Origin: Methanobacterium sp.
GTDB taxonomy: Archaea; Methanobacteriota; Methanobacteria; Methanobacteriales; Methanobacteriaceae
NCBI RefSeq assembly: GCF_016217785.1
Contig: NZ_JACRGA010000025.1
Coordinates: forward strand, 186,001 to 250,000
Direction of reading: 5' to 3'
Length of the DNA stretch: 64,000 nt
Under the pieces are notes generated by a model. The model did not search any database. It saw nothing but the letters and a program-made list of their open reading frames with translations, and was not told the DNA's origin. Below are positions 52,768-62,777 of the stretch, one piece after another. The position numbers and the translations under genes were made by a program. How positions within the stretch are numbered: the stretch's first letter is position 1; the number at the start of each line of letters is the position of its first letter.

Positions 52768-54321
52768 TTATTTGGAATTTTCCATAGAAGTTAGGGGCTT
52801 GTACTGCACGTAAACTGGTTCCCAGATATTGGATTCCACTATACTCTCAATATTTCTATCTTTCTGGGTTCTGGCAACTCCCTCTAGGATGGCCTGCCTG
52901 GCCACTGCCACTCCAATGTTTTTACTCACTTCCTGCAGCTGGGCTATTTCCGGAAGCAGTCGAGCATCATCGGTGGTTGAATTGGCCAGTTCTATGGTGG
53001 CGGCATCCATCATCCCTGAGGTAACCCTTTCAGCCTGGCAGCTGATTATGCCCAAGCCTAATCCTGGGAATATCAGGGCGTTGTTGCACTGTGACACTGG
53101 GTAAGATTTCCCCTGAAACTCCACATCACTAAAGGGACTCCCAGTTGCCACCAGGGCACGACCTTCTGTCCATTTAATTATATCATCGGGGCTGGCTTCC
53201 GCCAGGGTTAAAGGATTGGACAAGGGGAATATTATGGGTTGTTCTACATGGGACGCCATGGTAGTTACAACTTCACGGTTGAAAGCCCCATGCACCGTGC
53301 TGGTGCCAATAAGGATGGTGGGCTGCACATTACGCACCACATCCAGAAGGTCCTTAGGATCATCTGCAGGGCCCCATTCATCTGTTTCTGTTGAACTGCA
53401 GGCGTAAGGTGCTTTGAAGTAGTCAATGTTATCCCGGTCGCGGGTTACCAGTCCCTGGCGGTCCATGAGATAGAAACAACTGTAGGCTTCCTGGTGGTTG
53501 AGACCTTCCTTTACCATCTGCTCCCAAATCTGATCAGCGATACCGCAACCTGCAGTTCCCGCCCCGTAAATTAGCACCCGATGATGAGATAGAGGGGTCC
53601 CGGTTAATTTCAAAGCATTGAGGAGAGCGGCCATGGCAACAGCCCCGGTGCCCTGTATATCATCATTGAAGGTGCACATCACATCCTGGTAACGGTCAAG
53701 GTGATATCTTGCATTTTTCTTACCGAAATCCTCCCACTGGAGGAAAACCTGGGGGAACTTCTCATTTATGGCATTAATCACAGTCTCCACAAACTGATGG
53801 TATTCCTCACTGCTGATGCGTGGATGGCGCCAGCCAAGATAAAATGGATCTTTCAGTAGACGGGGATTATTGGTGCCCACATCAATCATAATGGGGAGCA
53901 TCCTTCTGGGATTGATACCGGCGCATAGTGTGTAAATCACCAGTTTGGCCACGGAAATACCAATTCCATTAGCTCCCTGGTCACCAATTCCCAGTATCTG
54001 CTCAGAATCAGTTAAAACAATCAGGTCAATTTCCCCATCACTCCAGTTATCCAGAATTTCATCAACATGCTCCCGGTCAGGGTAGGAAAGATAAATTCCA
54101 CGTGGTTTCCGGAATTCATCACTGTAGTGCTGGATTGCCAGGCCTGCAGTGGGTGTGTAAACAATAGGCATCATCTCCTGAATGTGCTCCCGGATAAGGC
54201 GGAAAAAAAGAGTTTCATTGGTATGGTAAAGATTGTTTAGAAAAATATTTTTCTGAAGATCATCAGCCTGGAGAGAGTACTGATGATAGGCCCTCTGAAG
54301 CTGTTCATCCAGAGTTTCCAC
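52768..54321 (-). CDS. NAD(P)-dependent malic enzyme, large (MaeA/eukaryotic) type
   Basis: 517 aa from the outermost usual start codon (GTG at 54321). It decarboxylates malate to pyruvate. Family motifs: MPIVYTPTAG with the catalytic Tyr, LTDSEQILGIGDQGANGIGI, CTFNDDIQGTGAVAMAALL with metal ligands, and the nucleotide loop IYGAGTAGCGIADQI. The MaeA family is normally about 560 aa; the missing N-terminal part is found in the same frame upstream (see 54322-54516), so translation probably begins earlier, at an unusual codon. The large-type malic enzyme is mainly bacterial and eukaryotic, so transfer is possible. Confidence 0.9.
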   Translation of the reverse strand: METLDEQLQRAYHQYSLQADDLQKNIFLNNLYHTNETLFFRLIREHIQEMMPIVYTPTAGLAIQHYSDEFRKPRGIYLSYPDREHVDEILDNWSDGEIDLIVLTDSEQILGIGDQGANGIGISVAKLVIYTLCAGINPRRMLPIMIDVGTNNPRLLKDPFYLGWRHPRISSEEYHQFVETVINAINEKFPQVFLQWEDFGKKNARYHLDRYQDVMCTFNDDIQGTGAVAMAALLNALKLTGTPLSHHRVLIYGAGTAGCGIADQIWEQMVKEGLNHQEAYSCFYLMDRQGLVTRDRDNIDYFKAPYACSSTETDEWGPADDPKDLLDVVRNVQPTILIGTSTVHGAFNREVVTTMASHVEQPIIFPLSNPLTLAEASPDDIIKWTEGRALVATGSPFSDVEFQGKSYPVSQCNNALIFPGLGLGIISCQAERVTSGMMDAATIELANSTTDDARLLPEIAQLQEVSKNIGVAVARQAILEGVARTQKDRNIESIVESNIWEPVYVQYKPLTSMENSK

Positions 54322-54516
54322 AGAATGAGGTAGAAGTCCGATAAGATTGAATAATTCCCGTTCTTTAGTACTAAAAGCAGTGCCCTTATTTAAATGTGAA
54401 GATTGAAGAAGTTGACTTCCTCTAAGATCAGTTCTAATGTATTTAGTTCCTTCTTTTTCGACAGTAATCGCTATGGATTTAAACTGTAACCCCCCATATT
54501 TTGGGAACTCCCTAAT
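54322..54516 (-). other. In-frame N-terminal extension of the malic enzyme without a usual start codon
   Basis: Reading upstream of the GTG at 54321 without a stop gives VEKEGTKYIRTDLRG, QLLQSSHLNKGTAFSTKERE and LFNLIGLLPHS, which match the N-terminus of E. coli-type MaeA (LLNKGSAFSMEERRNFNLLGLLP). No ATG, GTG or TTG lies in frame before the stop at about 54547. An ATT at 54516 has GGGGGA 9 nt upstream and is the best placed candidate. A TATA box at 54562-54571 would start transcription near 54541. A sequencing error or frameshift is the alternative. Confidence 0.6.
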
Positions 54517-54561
54517 ATTTGATTGTCCCCCTGGTATGGAATATAATTATCCTTTTAACCC

Positions 54562-54571
54562 GTATATATAC
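54562..54571 (-). promoter_or_regulatory. TATA box for the malic enzyme gene
   Basis: GTATATATAC, a palindromic TATA element. Transcription about 25 nt downstream would begin near 54541 on the reverse strand, just in front of the GGGGGA and ATT described for the malic enzyme. Confidence 0.45.
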
Positions 54572-54805
54572 TTTACGGATGCAAAAGGCTGAATTTTTGT
54601 CACATTCCCTATTTTGGACATGAATGATGACATAATTCTGACAATTAAAACTATGGGGAGGATATTATCTGATCTAATCAACGTGCTTAGGTAGGGGGAG
54701 GTGGTTTCTTTTAATCTTATCTATTCTTTTCATATATTGGTAAATTCTAGATAACCATAGAAAATAAGAAAGGTAATTAAAACAATAATAAAAGTGGTGA
54801 TAGAA

Positions 54806-55135
54806 ATGGCAAAATTCATTACCATAACTCCTGAAAGTGCCCGTGATTTAATGGAAAAAGAACCAGAGATTACCATACTGGACATCCGACCTCATGAGGA
54901 TTTTAAAAAAGAACACATTCCCGGGGCAGTGAACCTGGATTACGATGGCCATCAGTTCCAGAGTAAAGTGGAAAAACTGGATAAAGATAAGAACTATCTG
55001 ATCTACTGTAAGAGCGGTGTCAGGGGAGGGTATTTCATGGATAAAATGAGAGAATCTGGTTTTAAGGGAGCTTTTAATATTTTAGGTGGCTTTGTGGCCT
55101 GGAAGATTAGTAAATTACCCCTAACAAGTGATTAG
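54806..55135 (+). CDS. Rhodanese-like domain protein
   Basis: 109-aa single rhodanese domain: ILDIRPHEDFKKEHIPGAVNLDY, active-site loop CKSGVRGG with the catalytic Cys, and a C-terminal NILGGFVAWK. It can carry sulfur as persulfide; the acceptor is unknown. The ATG at 54806 has GGTGAT 4 nt upstream, so it is chosen over a start four codons earlier. It is followed by pirin after 12 nt, so they share a transcript. Confidence 0.9.
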   Translation: MAKFITITPESARDLMEKEPEITILDIRPHEDFKKEHIPGAVNLDYDGHQFQSKVEKLDKDKNYLIYCKSGVRGGYFMDKMRESGFKGAFNILGGFVAWKISKLPLTSD

Positions 55136-55147
55136 GAGATATGAAAA

Positions 55148-55984
55148 ATGTCTTCAAGAAAGGTTGTAAAGATTGTTGAACCAATCTATGTGATTGAAGG
55201 GGCGGGTGTTCGCCTTAGAAGAACCATTGCCACAGATTATCTGGATCCATTCCTACTATTCGATCATTTTGGCTCGGATGATCCCCTGGATTATCTGGCT
55301 GGCTTTCCAATGCACCCTCATCGGGGTATTGAAACTGTTACTTACATGTTAAGTGGTAATGTGAATCATAAGGATAGCATAGGTAACTCTGGGACAATTG
55401 GGGCACGTGATGTGCAGTGGATGACCTCCGGTAGCGGTATACTCCATGAAGAAATGCCTCAGGAGCCAGAAGAGGGTAAACTGGAAGGCTTTCAATTATG
55501 GGTAAATCTCCCAGCTAAATTGAAAATGACAGGTCCACGTTATCAGGAAGTAAAAGCATCCCAGATACCTGAAATAGCCCTATCTGAAGGTGTGCAGGTC
55601 AAAGTTATCGCCGGTGAGGTAAATGGGGTTAAAGGACCCGTAACTGAAATCTTTGCAGACCCAGAATACTTGGATGTTTCTCTCGAAGAGGGAAGTTCTT
55701 TTGAGCATAATCTCCCAGGGGGGCACACGGTTTTTGCATACGTGTTTGAGGGTGAAGGTGTCTTTGATGAAGAAGAAACACAGGTATCTGCCACTCATTT
55801 AGTGATTTTTAGTGAAGGGGAGTCAGTTAAAATTCACACCGAAAATAAACCAGTTAGATTCCTTTTAATATCAGGTAAGCCATTAAATGAGCCCATAGCT
55901 CGTTATGGTCCATTTGTAATGAACACGCCTGAAGAAATTGAGGAGGCTTTAAGAGATCTTCAAAAAGGAACATTTGTCAAATGA
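55148..55984 (+). CDS. Pirin family protein
   Basis: 278-aa bicupin. The N-terminal cupin has FDHFGSDD, the metal-binding FPMHPHRGIETVTYML and QWMTSGSGILHEEMP; the C-terminal cupin holds GGHTVFAYVFEGEG. Pirins bind iron; some have quercetinase activity, others affect transcription or redox sensing. The role in methanogens is unknown. GGAGATATG lies upstream. The pairing with a rhodanese suggests a redox or sulfur stress unit. Confidence 0.92.
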   Translation: MSSRKVVKIVEPIYVIEGAGVRLRRTIATDYLDPFLLFDHFGSDDPLDYLAGFPMHPHRGIETVTYMLSGNVNHKDSIGNSGTIGARDVQWMTSGSGILHEEMPQEPEEGKLEGFQLWVNLPAKLKMTGPRYQEVKASQIPEIALSEGVQVKVIAGEVNGVKGPVTEIFADPEYLDVSLEEGSSFEHNLPGGHTVFAYVFEGEGVFDEEETQVSATHLVIFSEGESVKIHTENKPVRFLLISGKPLNEPIARYGPFVMNTPEEIEEALRDLQKGTFVK

Positions 55985-56292
55985 CCTCCATTAATATCCT
56001 AAACATCAATTTCCCTAACAGTGTAACCTACCTAATCAACGATGGCCATGCCATGTTAGTTTGAATATTGTTTTATTATAAGTCAAAAGTAGAAATATAT
56101 CCAAAATTTTACTATCACTATATAGAGCGACCTATCAGAAAGAACGATTTTTTCTCATATTCTTTATTTTGCTTAAATTAGGCACATAATTACTTATTTT
56201 TTAATAATTTGCTTAGAAAATTCTCGGATAAAAAAACAAATGGTTAAAAATAAAAATTAAAAAACTATTCCAATCTTTAGGGATTCCAATCT
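55985..56292. other. Intergenic region between pirin and VOC genes, with repeat copy A
   Basis: 308 bp between convergent genes. It holds direct repeat copy A (56101-56141) and otherwise AT-rich DNA without recognisable features. Confidence 0.5.
56101..56141 (+). repeat. 41-bp direct repeat, copy A (partner at 61255-61295)
   Basis: 36 of 41 bases match copy B. Shared core: CCAAAATTTT, then CTATCACT, then TATAGAGCGAC and ATCA. Weaker similarity extends about 20 bp to the left and some way to the right. Same orientation as copy B, 5.15 kb away. Confidence 0.75.
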
Positions 56293-56643
56293 TTAGGGTT
56301 GGATTAATTCTATTTCCACACCATCTGGTCCCTCTAAAAATGCAATTTTAGGACCTCCAGGTGCACCAAGAGGGCCACGGGTTAATTTAACTCCTTTGGA
56401 TTTTAATGAACTGATCTCATCATCCATATTTTCTACTTCAATACCCACCATGTAGAGTCCCTGTTTACCTTCTTCACCTTCCACCAGTTCAATGGTGGCT
56501 TCTCCTTCCCCTTTAAAGAAAGCGATGGTCAGGCCCTCTACTGGACTGAAACGTCTTACTTCATCCAGTCCCAGAATATCTGTATAAAACTTGGCAGATT
56601 CCTCCAGATTTTCCACGGCTACTACACTGTTTTTAATTTTCAC
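56293..56643 (-). CDS. VOC family (glyoxalase/bleomycin-resistance fold) protein
   Basis: 116 aa, one vicinal-oxygen-chelate module pair: VAVENLEESAKFYTDILGLDEV at the start and GPKIAFLEGPDGVEIELIQP at the end, where the Glu is the usual metal ligand. Similar to lactoylglutathione lyase or methylmalonyl-CoA epimerase-type proteins; substrate unknown. I take the GTG at 56643, with GGGGGAATT 6 nt upstream, rather than the TTG five codons earlier. Confidence 0.85.
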   Translation of the reverse strand: MKIKNSVVAVENLEESAKFYTDILGLDEVRRFSPVEGLTIAFFKGEGEATIELVEGEEGKQGLYMVGIEVENMDDEISSLKSKGVKLTRGPLGAPGGPKIAFLEGPDGVEIELIQP

Positions 56644-56917
56644 TACAAATTCCCCCAATTTTTAACTTTAATTGTCGATTTTTTTTATCTTTCAAGTATT
56701 ATTTCTTAGTTTTCTTATATTTTCATTTTTTCACTGGAATTCCCCGGTATAATCACAAATGAAAAGAAAATATAATTCCACTGCATCGAGATAAATTTAT
56801 TGGGTTATTGGATATTTTGTAGTAAGTAAACATTAGGCTAAATCAACAGCTAATATTACTTCTAGGCTAGTATGACTGTAATAATGATAAACCCTTAATT
56901 TTGGATCAAATTTAGAT

Positions 56918-58522
56918 TTATCCATTAATATCCCTACGGTTGTAACCCACAATCCCTATTAATATAAGCAAGGCCGCCACCATCAGGACTAAAAAGAGAG
57001 ACCATCCCAGTGTATCACCTACCAGTAATTTAGGCACATTGGTGTAGGGGGATAAATTTTTTATCAAGGGGGTTAGGTCGTAAAATCCACTTAATAAATC
57101 AATCACCACGATCAAACCCAGGACTGCCCAGCTCAATGAAGTAAATCGAGGTAACCATCCAAATAATGCCATTGAGATCCCGCAAAATATCCATACGGCG
57201 GGTAAATAAGCCATTATGGCTGTTAATATCCGTGGTAGATCTGTGGATAAATTTCCAGTATTTAAACCGTAACTCAATCCGAAAACCAGGCCAAAGATTA
57301 TCATGATTGTCGCTGAGCCTAATACTGCAAATATAAGGTTACTAACCGCCCAATCGTTTCGACTGACTGAACTGGTAAGTATGAATTCAGAATATTTCTT
57401 GGACTCCTGGGTTCGTAGTTTAAGGGTGGCTAGAATAGCGTAAACTGCGAATATTTCTCCTAAAGATGCTAACACGAACGTGAAGTAACTATCAGCAGGC
57501 CCAGCATTACCTCCTAATTGGGAAATAAGGCTCATAAATTGGGGGTTTGCATTTATCATGTCATTGATTGTCTGGGCTGTGTATCCGAACATAGCTCCAA
57601 ATAAAGCAAATATCAATATCCAGAAGAGCAGCATGCCACGGTGAAGCCTCCAAGCCAGTGCCAGTGAGTTTTTTAGGCGAAGAGATCCATGTGCAGGGCC
57701 TGGACGTTGGCTTATTATTCCTGCACCCAAGTCACGTTTGGAGGATAACCAGTAGGCTGTAACTGTCAATCCAGTGATGAAGATAAGGAATATTCCAAAT
57801 ACCCATAGCTCATTACCAGCAAAGGAACGGATTTGATGAACCCAGCCAATTGGGGATAACCAGGAAATCCAGGCAGCATTTCCATTGTCCCATCCCAGAA
57901 TTCGCAGCACAAAGAAACCCAATAAAATAGCAACAGTTATGTATCGGGCATCACCAGAACTTTCAGTAAACTGAACCGCCACTCCGCTAATGGCAGCTAT
58001 CAAACAACCAAAGACTCCCATGGACAGACCAAGTACCAATGAACTTTCTGGAGGAAGACCTAATCCAATAAGGCCTGCTGCAATAGCAAAAGAAATAAAA
58101 ATACTTAATCCATAAGTGACAATGAAAGCTGCTGTCAGCGCTGCTTGTCTGCCTACTCTGGTGGAATTTAAAATCTCTAAACGTCCTTTTCTCTCTTCAC
58201 TACGGGTGTGCCGGATGATGAGAAATATGCTAATAAGTCCCAGCACGATTGTCCCGGGAATTCCAGTTCTCCATGCGGTAAGTCCCCCAATGGAAGGGTC
58301 CTGTACCGAGCCCAAGAGTGCTACAATGGTGGGGTTATTTTGCATTTGTAGAAAAAATGCCTGACGAATTGTTTCATCAGGATACAATTCCAAAAAGCTG
58401 GCTGCAATGCCCACCACCAGGATAACCATGAAAATTACAAAAATAGGCAATATCATTAGGTCCCGACGCAATATCAGCTTGGTCATTGCTGAAGTACCGG
58501 CAAAGTCATCCGTATTAACCAT
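56918..58522 (-). CDS. ABC transporter permease (ABC-2 exporter type)
   Basis: 534 aa with about twelve membrane segments in two halves separated by a loop near residue 270. Resembles the Actinobacteria/Methanobacteria exporters annotated as polyketide-antibiotic exporters: RRDLMILPIFVIFMVILV at the start and a mid-protein SLALAWRLHRGMLLFWILIF that restarts the second half. The ATG at 58522 lies 4 nt after the ATPase stop and has AGGAATG upstream, so the two genes are one operon. It works with the adjacent ATPase to export an unknown compound. Confidence 0.85.
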   Translation of the reverse strand: MVNTDDFAGTSAMTKLILRRDLMILPIFVIFMVILVVGIAASFLELYPDETIRQAFFLQMQNNPTIVALLGSVQDPSIGGLTAWRTGIPGTIVLGLISIFLIIRHTRSEERKGRLEILNSTRVGRQAALTAAFIVTYGLSIFISFAIAAGLIGLGLPPESSLVLGLSMGVFGCLIAAISGVAVQFTESSGDARYITVAILLGFFVLRILGWDNGNAAWISWLSPIGWVHQIRSFAGNELWVFGIFLIFITGLTVTAYWLSSKRDLGAGIISQRPGPAHGSLRLKNSLALAWRLHRGMLLFWILIFALFGAMFGYTAQTINDMINANPQFMSLISQLGGNAGPADSYFTFVLASLGEIFAVYAILATLKLRTQESKKYSEFILTSSVSRNDWAVSNLIFAVLGSATIMIIFGLVFGLSYGLNTGNLSTDLPRILTAIMAYLPAVWIFCGISMALFGWLPRFTSLSWAVLGLIVVIDLLSGFYDLTPLIKNLSPYTNVPKLLVGDTLGWSLFLVLMVAALLILIGIVGYNRRDING

Positions 58523-58526
58523 GGGA

Positions 58527-59441
58527 TCATTCCTGGATGAGTTCTTCTTCCAATGGAGTGTATTGATCACCGTAATATCGTATGAATAATTCTTCAAGGG
58601 TGGGAGGGGTGCTTAAGAGTGAAGTAATTCCAAATTGGGTTAAATGTTTTAGTATAGCGTCTATTTTTTCCGCGTCAACACTAAAATGGGCATTATTTCC
58701 TTCAATACTTAGATTGTGCACTCCAACCATATCCTCCATTCCAGTAATGGGTTTAAGAGTGTCCACGGTTATGGAAGTACGGGTGAGATGTCTTAATTCT
58801 TGGAATGTGCCGGTTTCTATTATTTTCCCTTCTCTTATAATACTGACCCGATCACAAAGAGCCTCTACTTCGGCCAGGATATGGCTGGACAGAAAAACTG
58901 TTTTACCAGCTTTTTTCAGTTCCTTGACGCATTTTCGGAACACACCCTCCATTAAAGGATCCAGGCCAACTGTGGGTTCATCAAAAATGTAGAGATCCAC
59001 ATCAGAAACTAATGCGGCAATCAAAGCAACTTTCTGCCGATTACCTGTTGAATAAGCTCCACATTTCTTGGTAGGATCTAATTTAAAACGTTTTATAAGT
59101 TTCGCTCTACGTTCAGGGGTGAAACCGCCCCTCAGTCTACCAACTAGATCAATAACTTCGCCTCCGGTGAGATTCGGCCATAAATTCACTTCACCTGGGA
59201 CGTAGGCCAAATCACGGTGGAGGGTCACGGCATCATGCCATGGGTCTTTTCCCATGAGCCGAACTTCTCCACCATTTTTTCGAAGCAAACCAAGTAAAAT
59301 ACGTAAAGTGGTGGATTTACCTGCCCCATTGGGTCCGATGAAGCCGTAGACTTCTCCCTCGTCAACAGTAAGATCCACCTTATTCAGGGCTTTAACCTTC
59401 CCATAATATTTGGTTAAGTTTTCTATTTCAATTACAGCCAA
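58527..59441 (-). CDS. ABC transporter ATP-binding protein
   Basis: 304 aa. Walker A GPNGAGKSTTLRIL, a Q-loop region, signature-like YSTGNRQKVALIAAL (in place of LSGGQ), Walker B LYIFDEPTVGLDPLM and the H-loop LSSHILAEVEALCD are all present. The tail of 80 residues fits the drug-exporter (CcmA/DrrA-like) subgroup. TTG at 59441 is preferred, with GGTGG 6 nt upstream; GTG at 59450 is the alternative. It drives the permease encoded right behind it. The signature Ser-Gly is replaced by Thr-Gly-Asn, common in this subgroup. Confidence 0.92.
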   Translation of the reverse strand: MAVIEIENLTKYYGKVKALNKVDLTVDEGEVYGFIGPNGAGKSTTLRILLGLLRKNGGEVRLMGKDPWHDAVTLHRDLAYVPGEVNLWPNLTGGEVIDLVGRLRGGFTPERRAKLIKRFKLDPTKKCGAYSTGNRQKVALIAALVSDVDLYIFDEPTVGLDPLMEGVFRKCVKELKKAGKTVFLSSHILAEVEALCDRVSIIREGKIIETGTFQELRHLTRTSITVDTLKPITGMEDMVGVHNLSIEGNNAHFSVDAEKIDAILKHLTQFGITSLLSTPPTLEELFIRYYGDQYTPLEEELIQE

Positions 59442-59707
59442 TAAAACCACCCGCCTCTAATAATTATCAGAATTTTCTTGTGAATCTAAATAGTAGCCTT
59501 ATCATATTAATTATGTTAAATGAAATATTTAAGTCTTGGAAAATAATTTATCTTGATTAAGAACGGCCAGGAACTTTCCAGTGGGAGCACAGTTCTTTTT
59601 AATGAGGTTTCTCCTGATCATGTGGATTTACTCCTGATTGGCTAATTTTAAGGCTGAATGATAGGCAAAAAGTTAGTGTTTCTCGGGAGAAATTCCTTCC
59701 ATTCAGG

Positions 59708-61014
59708 TTAATGGTTAATTTTTCTCATTTTAAACTTTCTTGTGGAAAATTTCCGGTATAACCACTCAAATAAAAAAGATAAGAAAACCACCGCAGAAAG
59801 AACAATGAGTGTTAAAGGAGAATTATAAAGCTCATAATAGGCTAAAACTGAAAAGGAAAATAAACATCCTAAAATAGCCAAGTAAATAATGTATTTATTA
59901 GCACCTGTTTCTGAGGTAAGTTTAAGATGGGCGATATTTACTCCGGCATAAATAAGTAGAAAAGCAGCGCTGCCCATCATGGCAACACTACTAAGATTCA
60001 GGGAAAATATCAGTATAATCACTAGAATGCTGGTAACAAGTAGCCCTTCCTTACCGTCCATCCACATTTTTCTGTTAAAATTGGGGTAGTTCTCCTTTTT
60101 TGGCCATTAAATAGCTAACATTGGCACCACCATATAAAGTGGCGTTAATGGCTGAAGATGTGGAGAATAAAGCTGCAAAAACCATAATGGTAAAACCAAT
60201 GGAACCGGCAAATGGTGCAGCTGCTGCTGCTAAAGCATAATCTGCTGTTTTTGCAATTGCGGGATGGTCAGATTTCCCACCACAGCTATTGAAACAGCAA
60301 CATAGATCACTATTACAATAAGCATAGATAAATATAAAGCCCTTGGGATGTTTTTACGAGGTTTATTTATATCTTCCGCGGTATTGGTTATTAATCCAAA
60401 GCCCTCGTAACCCAGAAATAGCAGTGCAGCCCCAGTCAATATATTTCCCATTGATGGTAATGTGGAAATGGATAATAATTCGGGTTTTATGAAGAAAAAT
60501 CCAATAAATGTAAATGCTATGAGTATTGCTACTTTTATCCCCACAATTAGAGTTTCTGATTTTCCAACAGCTTTAGGACCAATGAAATTAATCAAAGTAA
60601 ATATAACAATGATTAAAATGGCTAATACATCTACACCAATTTTATAAAGGTTAGAGGGTAGGAAAGTAGCAGCATAACTACCGAAAGCTTCGGCATAAAC
60701 CGCTAAAACAAAAACATATCCAAAGTAGAGTAAAAAGTTAAAACCTCCACTAATACTCCGTCACCAAACCCTCGAATTAGAAATTCCACCGGACCTCCGG
60801 CTGAGGGATATTTGGAGCTAAGTTTGGCATAGGAATAGGTGCTTAAAAAGGCAATCATTCCACCGAAAATGAAGGATAAGTAAACAACATTGCCTGCTAT
60901 TTCGGTAGCAATGCCTAAAACAGAGAAAATACCAGCCCCTATCATCCCACCAATTCCAATGGCTATGGCTGACCATAAACCAATGGTTTTTTTAGCAGGT
61001 TCTTCATTTTTCAT
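59708..61014 (-). pseudogene. APC family amino acid permease, broken by three single-base frameshifts
   Basis: Three reading frames in order encode one APC transporter: about 61014-60745 (IGLWSAIAIGIGGMIGAGIF, SAGGPVEFLIRGFGDG), about 60745-60262 (NFIGPKAVGKSETLIVG, GYEGFGLITNTAEDINKP) and 60262-59708 (ending in a C-terminal membrane block). The shifts look like loss of one G in GTGGAGG near 60745-60750, loss of one G near 60262, and one extra T in a TTTT run near 60075-60085. Joined, they give an uninterrupted protein of about 430 aa. All three are homopolymer-type changes, so sequencing error is an alternative to a young pseudogene. Confidence 0.8.
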
Positions 61015-61254
61015 GTTAAACACTGGAATTCTATTCTTAGATCACCATAATTTTGTTCTTAAAAATATTTAAGGTTTTTTTAAAGTGAAATAATCAGTAA
61101 TCCCAGATGAAATTATAGATAAAATGAATCAATCATGACAACGGTTAAAATTTAAGAAATAAGGCCGCACGATAAAAATAAAACTCATAAAAATGATGGC
61201 CAAGCTATTAACTCAGTGTAAATTAAATAATCAATTCAAAAATAGAAGTTGCAG

Positions 61255-61295
61255 CCAAAATTTTGCTATCACTCTATAGAGCGACACATCAAAAA
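61255..61295 (+). repeat. 41-bp direct repeat, copy B (partner at 56101-56141)
   Basis: Includes the near-perfect palindrome TCACTCTATAGAGCGA (61269-61284). It ends right at the stop codon of the next gene (61296) and lies about 240 bp upstream of the broken permease. 36 of 41 bases match copy A. Confidence 0.75.
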
Positions 61296-61808
61296 TCAGG
61301 AATTTTCCTTAACATCTAGTTTTTGGCTTATGTGCTGATATATGTCCTTGGTTACTCCAACGTTCCTAATAAAATCATTGGAATATCGGATATCTCCCCT
61401 TCGCGGGTTATCTTGCCTCATGACGTACATACAGATTGCAGTCACGATCATGAGTGGGTCGGTTTTCCTACCTTTACCTCCACGGTATAGTTTACGGAAA
61501 TCTGCCTTGCAGATGATCTCCCTGGCCCGATCCTTCTGACCACCACCCACTGGCATCATAACCTCATCACCCTCTTCACGTTTGGTTAGGACCATGGTGG
61601 GACTGTGACCAGTCATCATAAAGTTACTGGCCACCACACTGAGCATGGCTAGTTTTTCCTGCAGACGGAAATCTTCTTCAGGGGTTTTATCACTATGGGA
61701 CTTGTATCTGTTGTATTTTTTAATCTTTCTTTCCAATCTGCCGACTTTGGCATTGTCTTCCAGGAAGATGTGTTTTCGTTTTTTCAAATGTCTCGCCTGA
61801 TATTTCAT
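61296..61808 (-). CDS. Basic protein with a possible TFIIB-type cyclin repeat
   Basis: 170 aa with a strongly basic N-terminus (HLKKRKHIF, RLERKIKKYNRYKSH). Residues about 95-165 (AREIICKADFRKLYRGGKGR, then PLMIVTAICMYVMRQDNP and NVGVTKDIYQHISQKL) resemble a single cyclin repeat of archaeal TFB, including the order of helices, but without a zinc ribbon. This is a reading by eye and of low certainty. No ribosome binding site is visible; a TATA-like AATATAC lies about 22 nt before the ATG, so the transcript may be leaderless. No known function. Confidence 0.55.
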   Translation of the reverse strand: MKYQARHLKKRKHIFLEDNAKVGRLERKIKKYNRYKSHSDKTPEEDFRLQEKLAMLSVVASNFMMTGHSPTMVLTKREEGDEVMMPVGGGQKDRAREIICKADFRKLYRGGKGRKTDPLMIVTAICMYVMRQDNPRRGDIRYSNDFIRNVGVTKDIYQHISQKLDVKENS

Positions 61809-61865
61809 ATAATTTTGATGATGTATATTGTTAGGGGGATGTCAAATCTAAAAAAAATAGAAAGT

Positions 61866-62690
<825 letters not shown>

Positions 62691-62777
62691 GATAATCCCT
62701 ATAATATTTTTTTGGATGAAAATTTATTTATTTTGAAATTAATTATTCTGATTGATAAATTGTTACTACCTGGGTAA

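Noticed and set aside
59553..59645. Forward 30-codon frame with protein-like sequence (STVLFNEVSPDHVDLLLIG)
   Set aside because: Very short, TTG start without a ribosome binding site; may be a remnant of a lost gene beside the broken permease.
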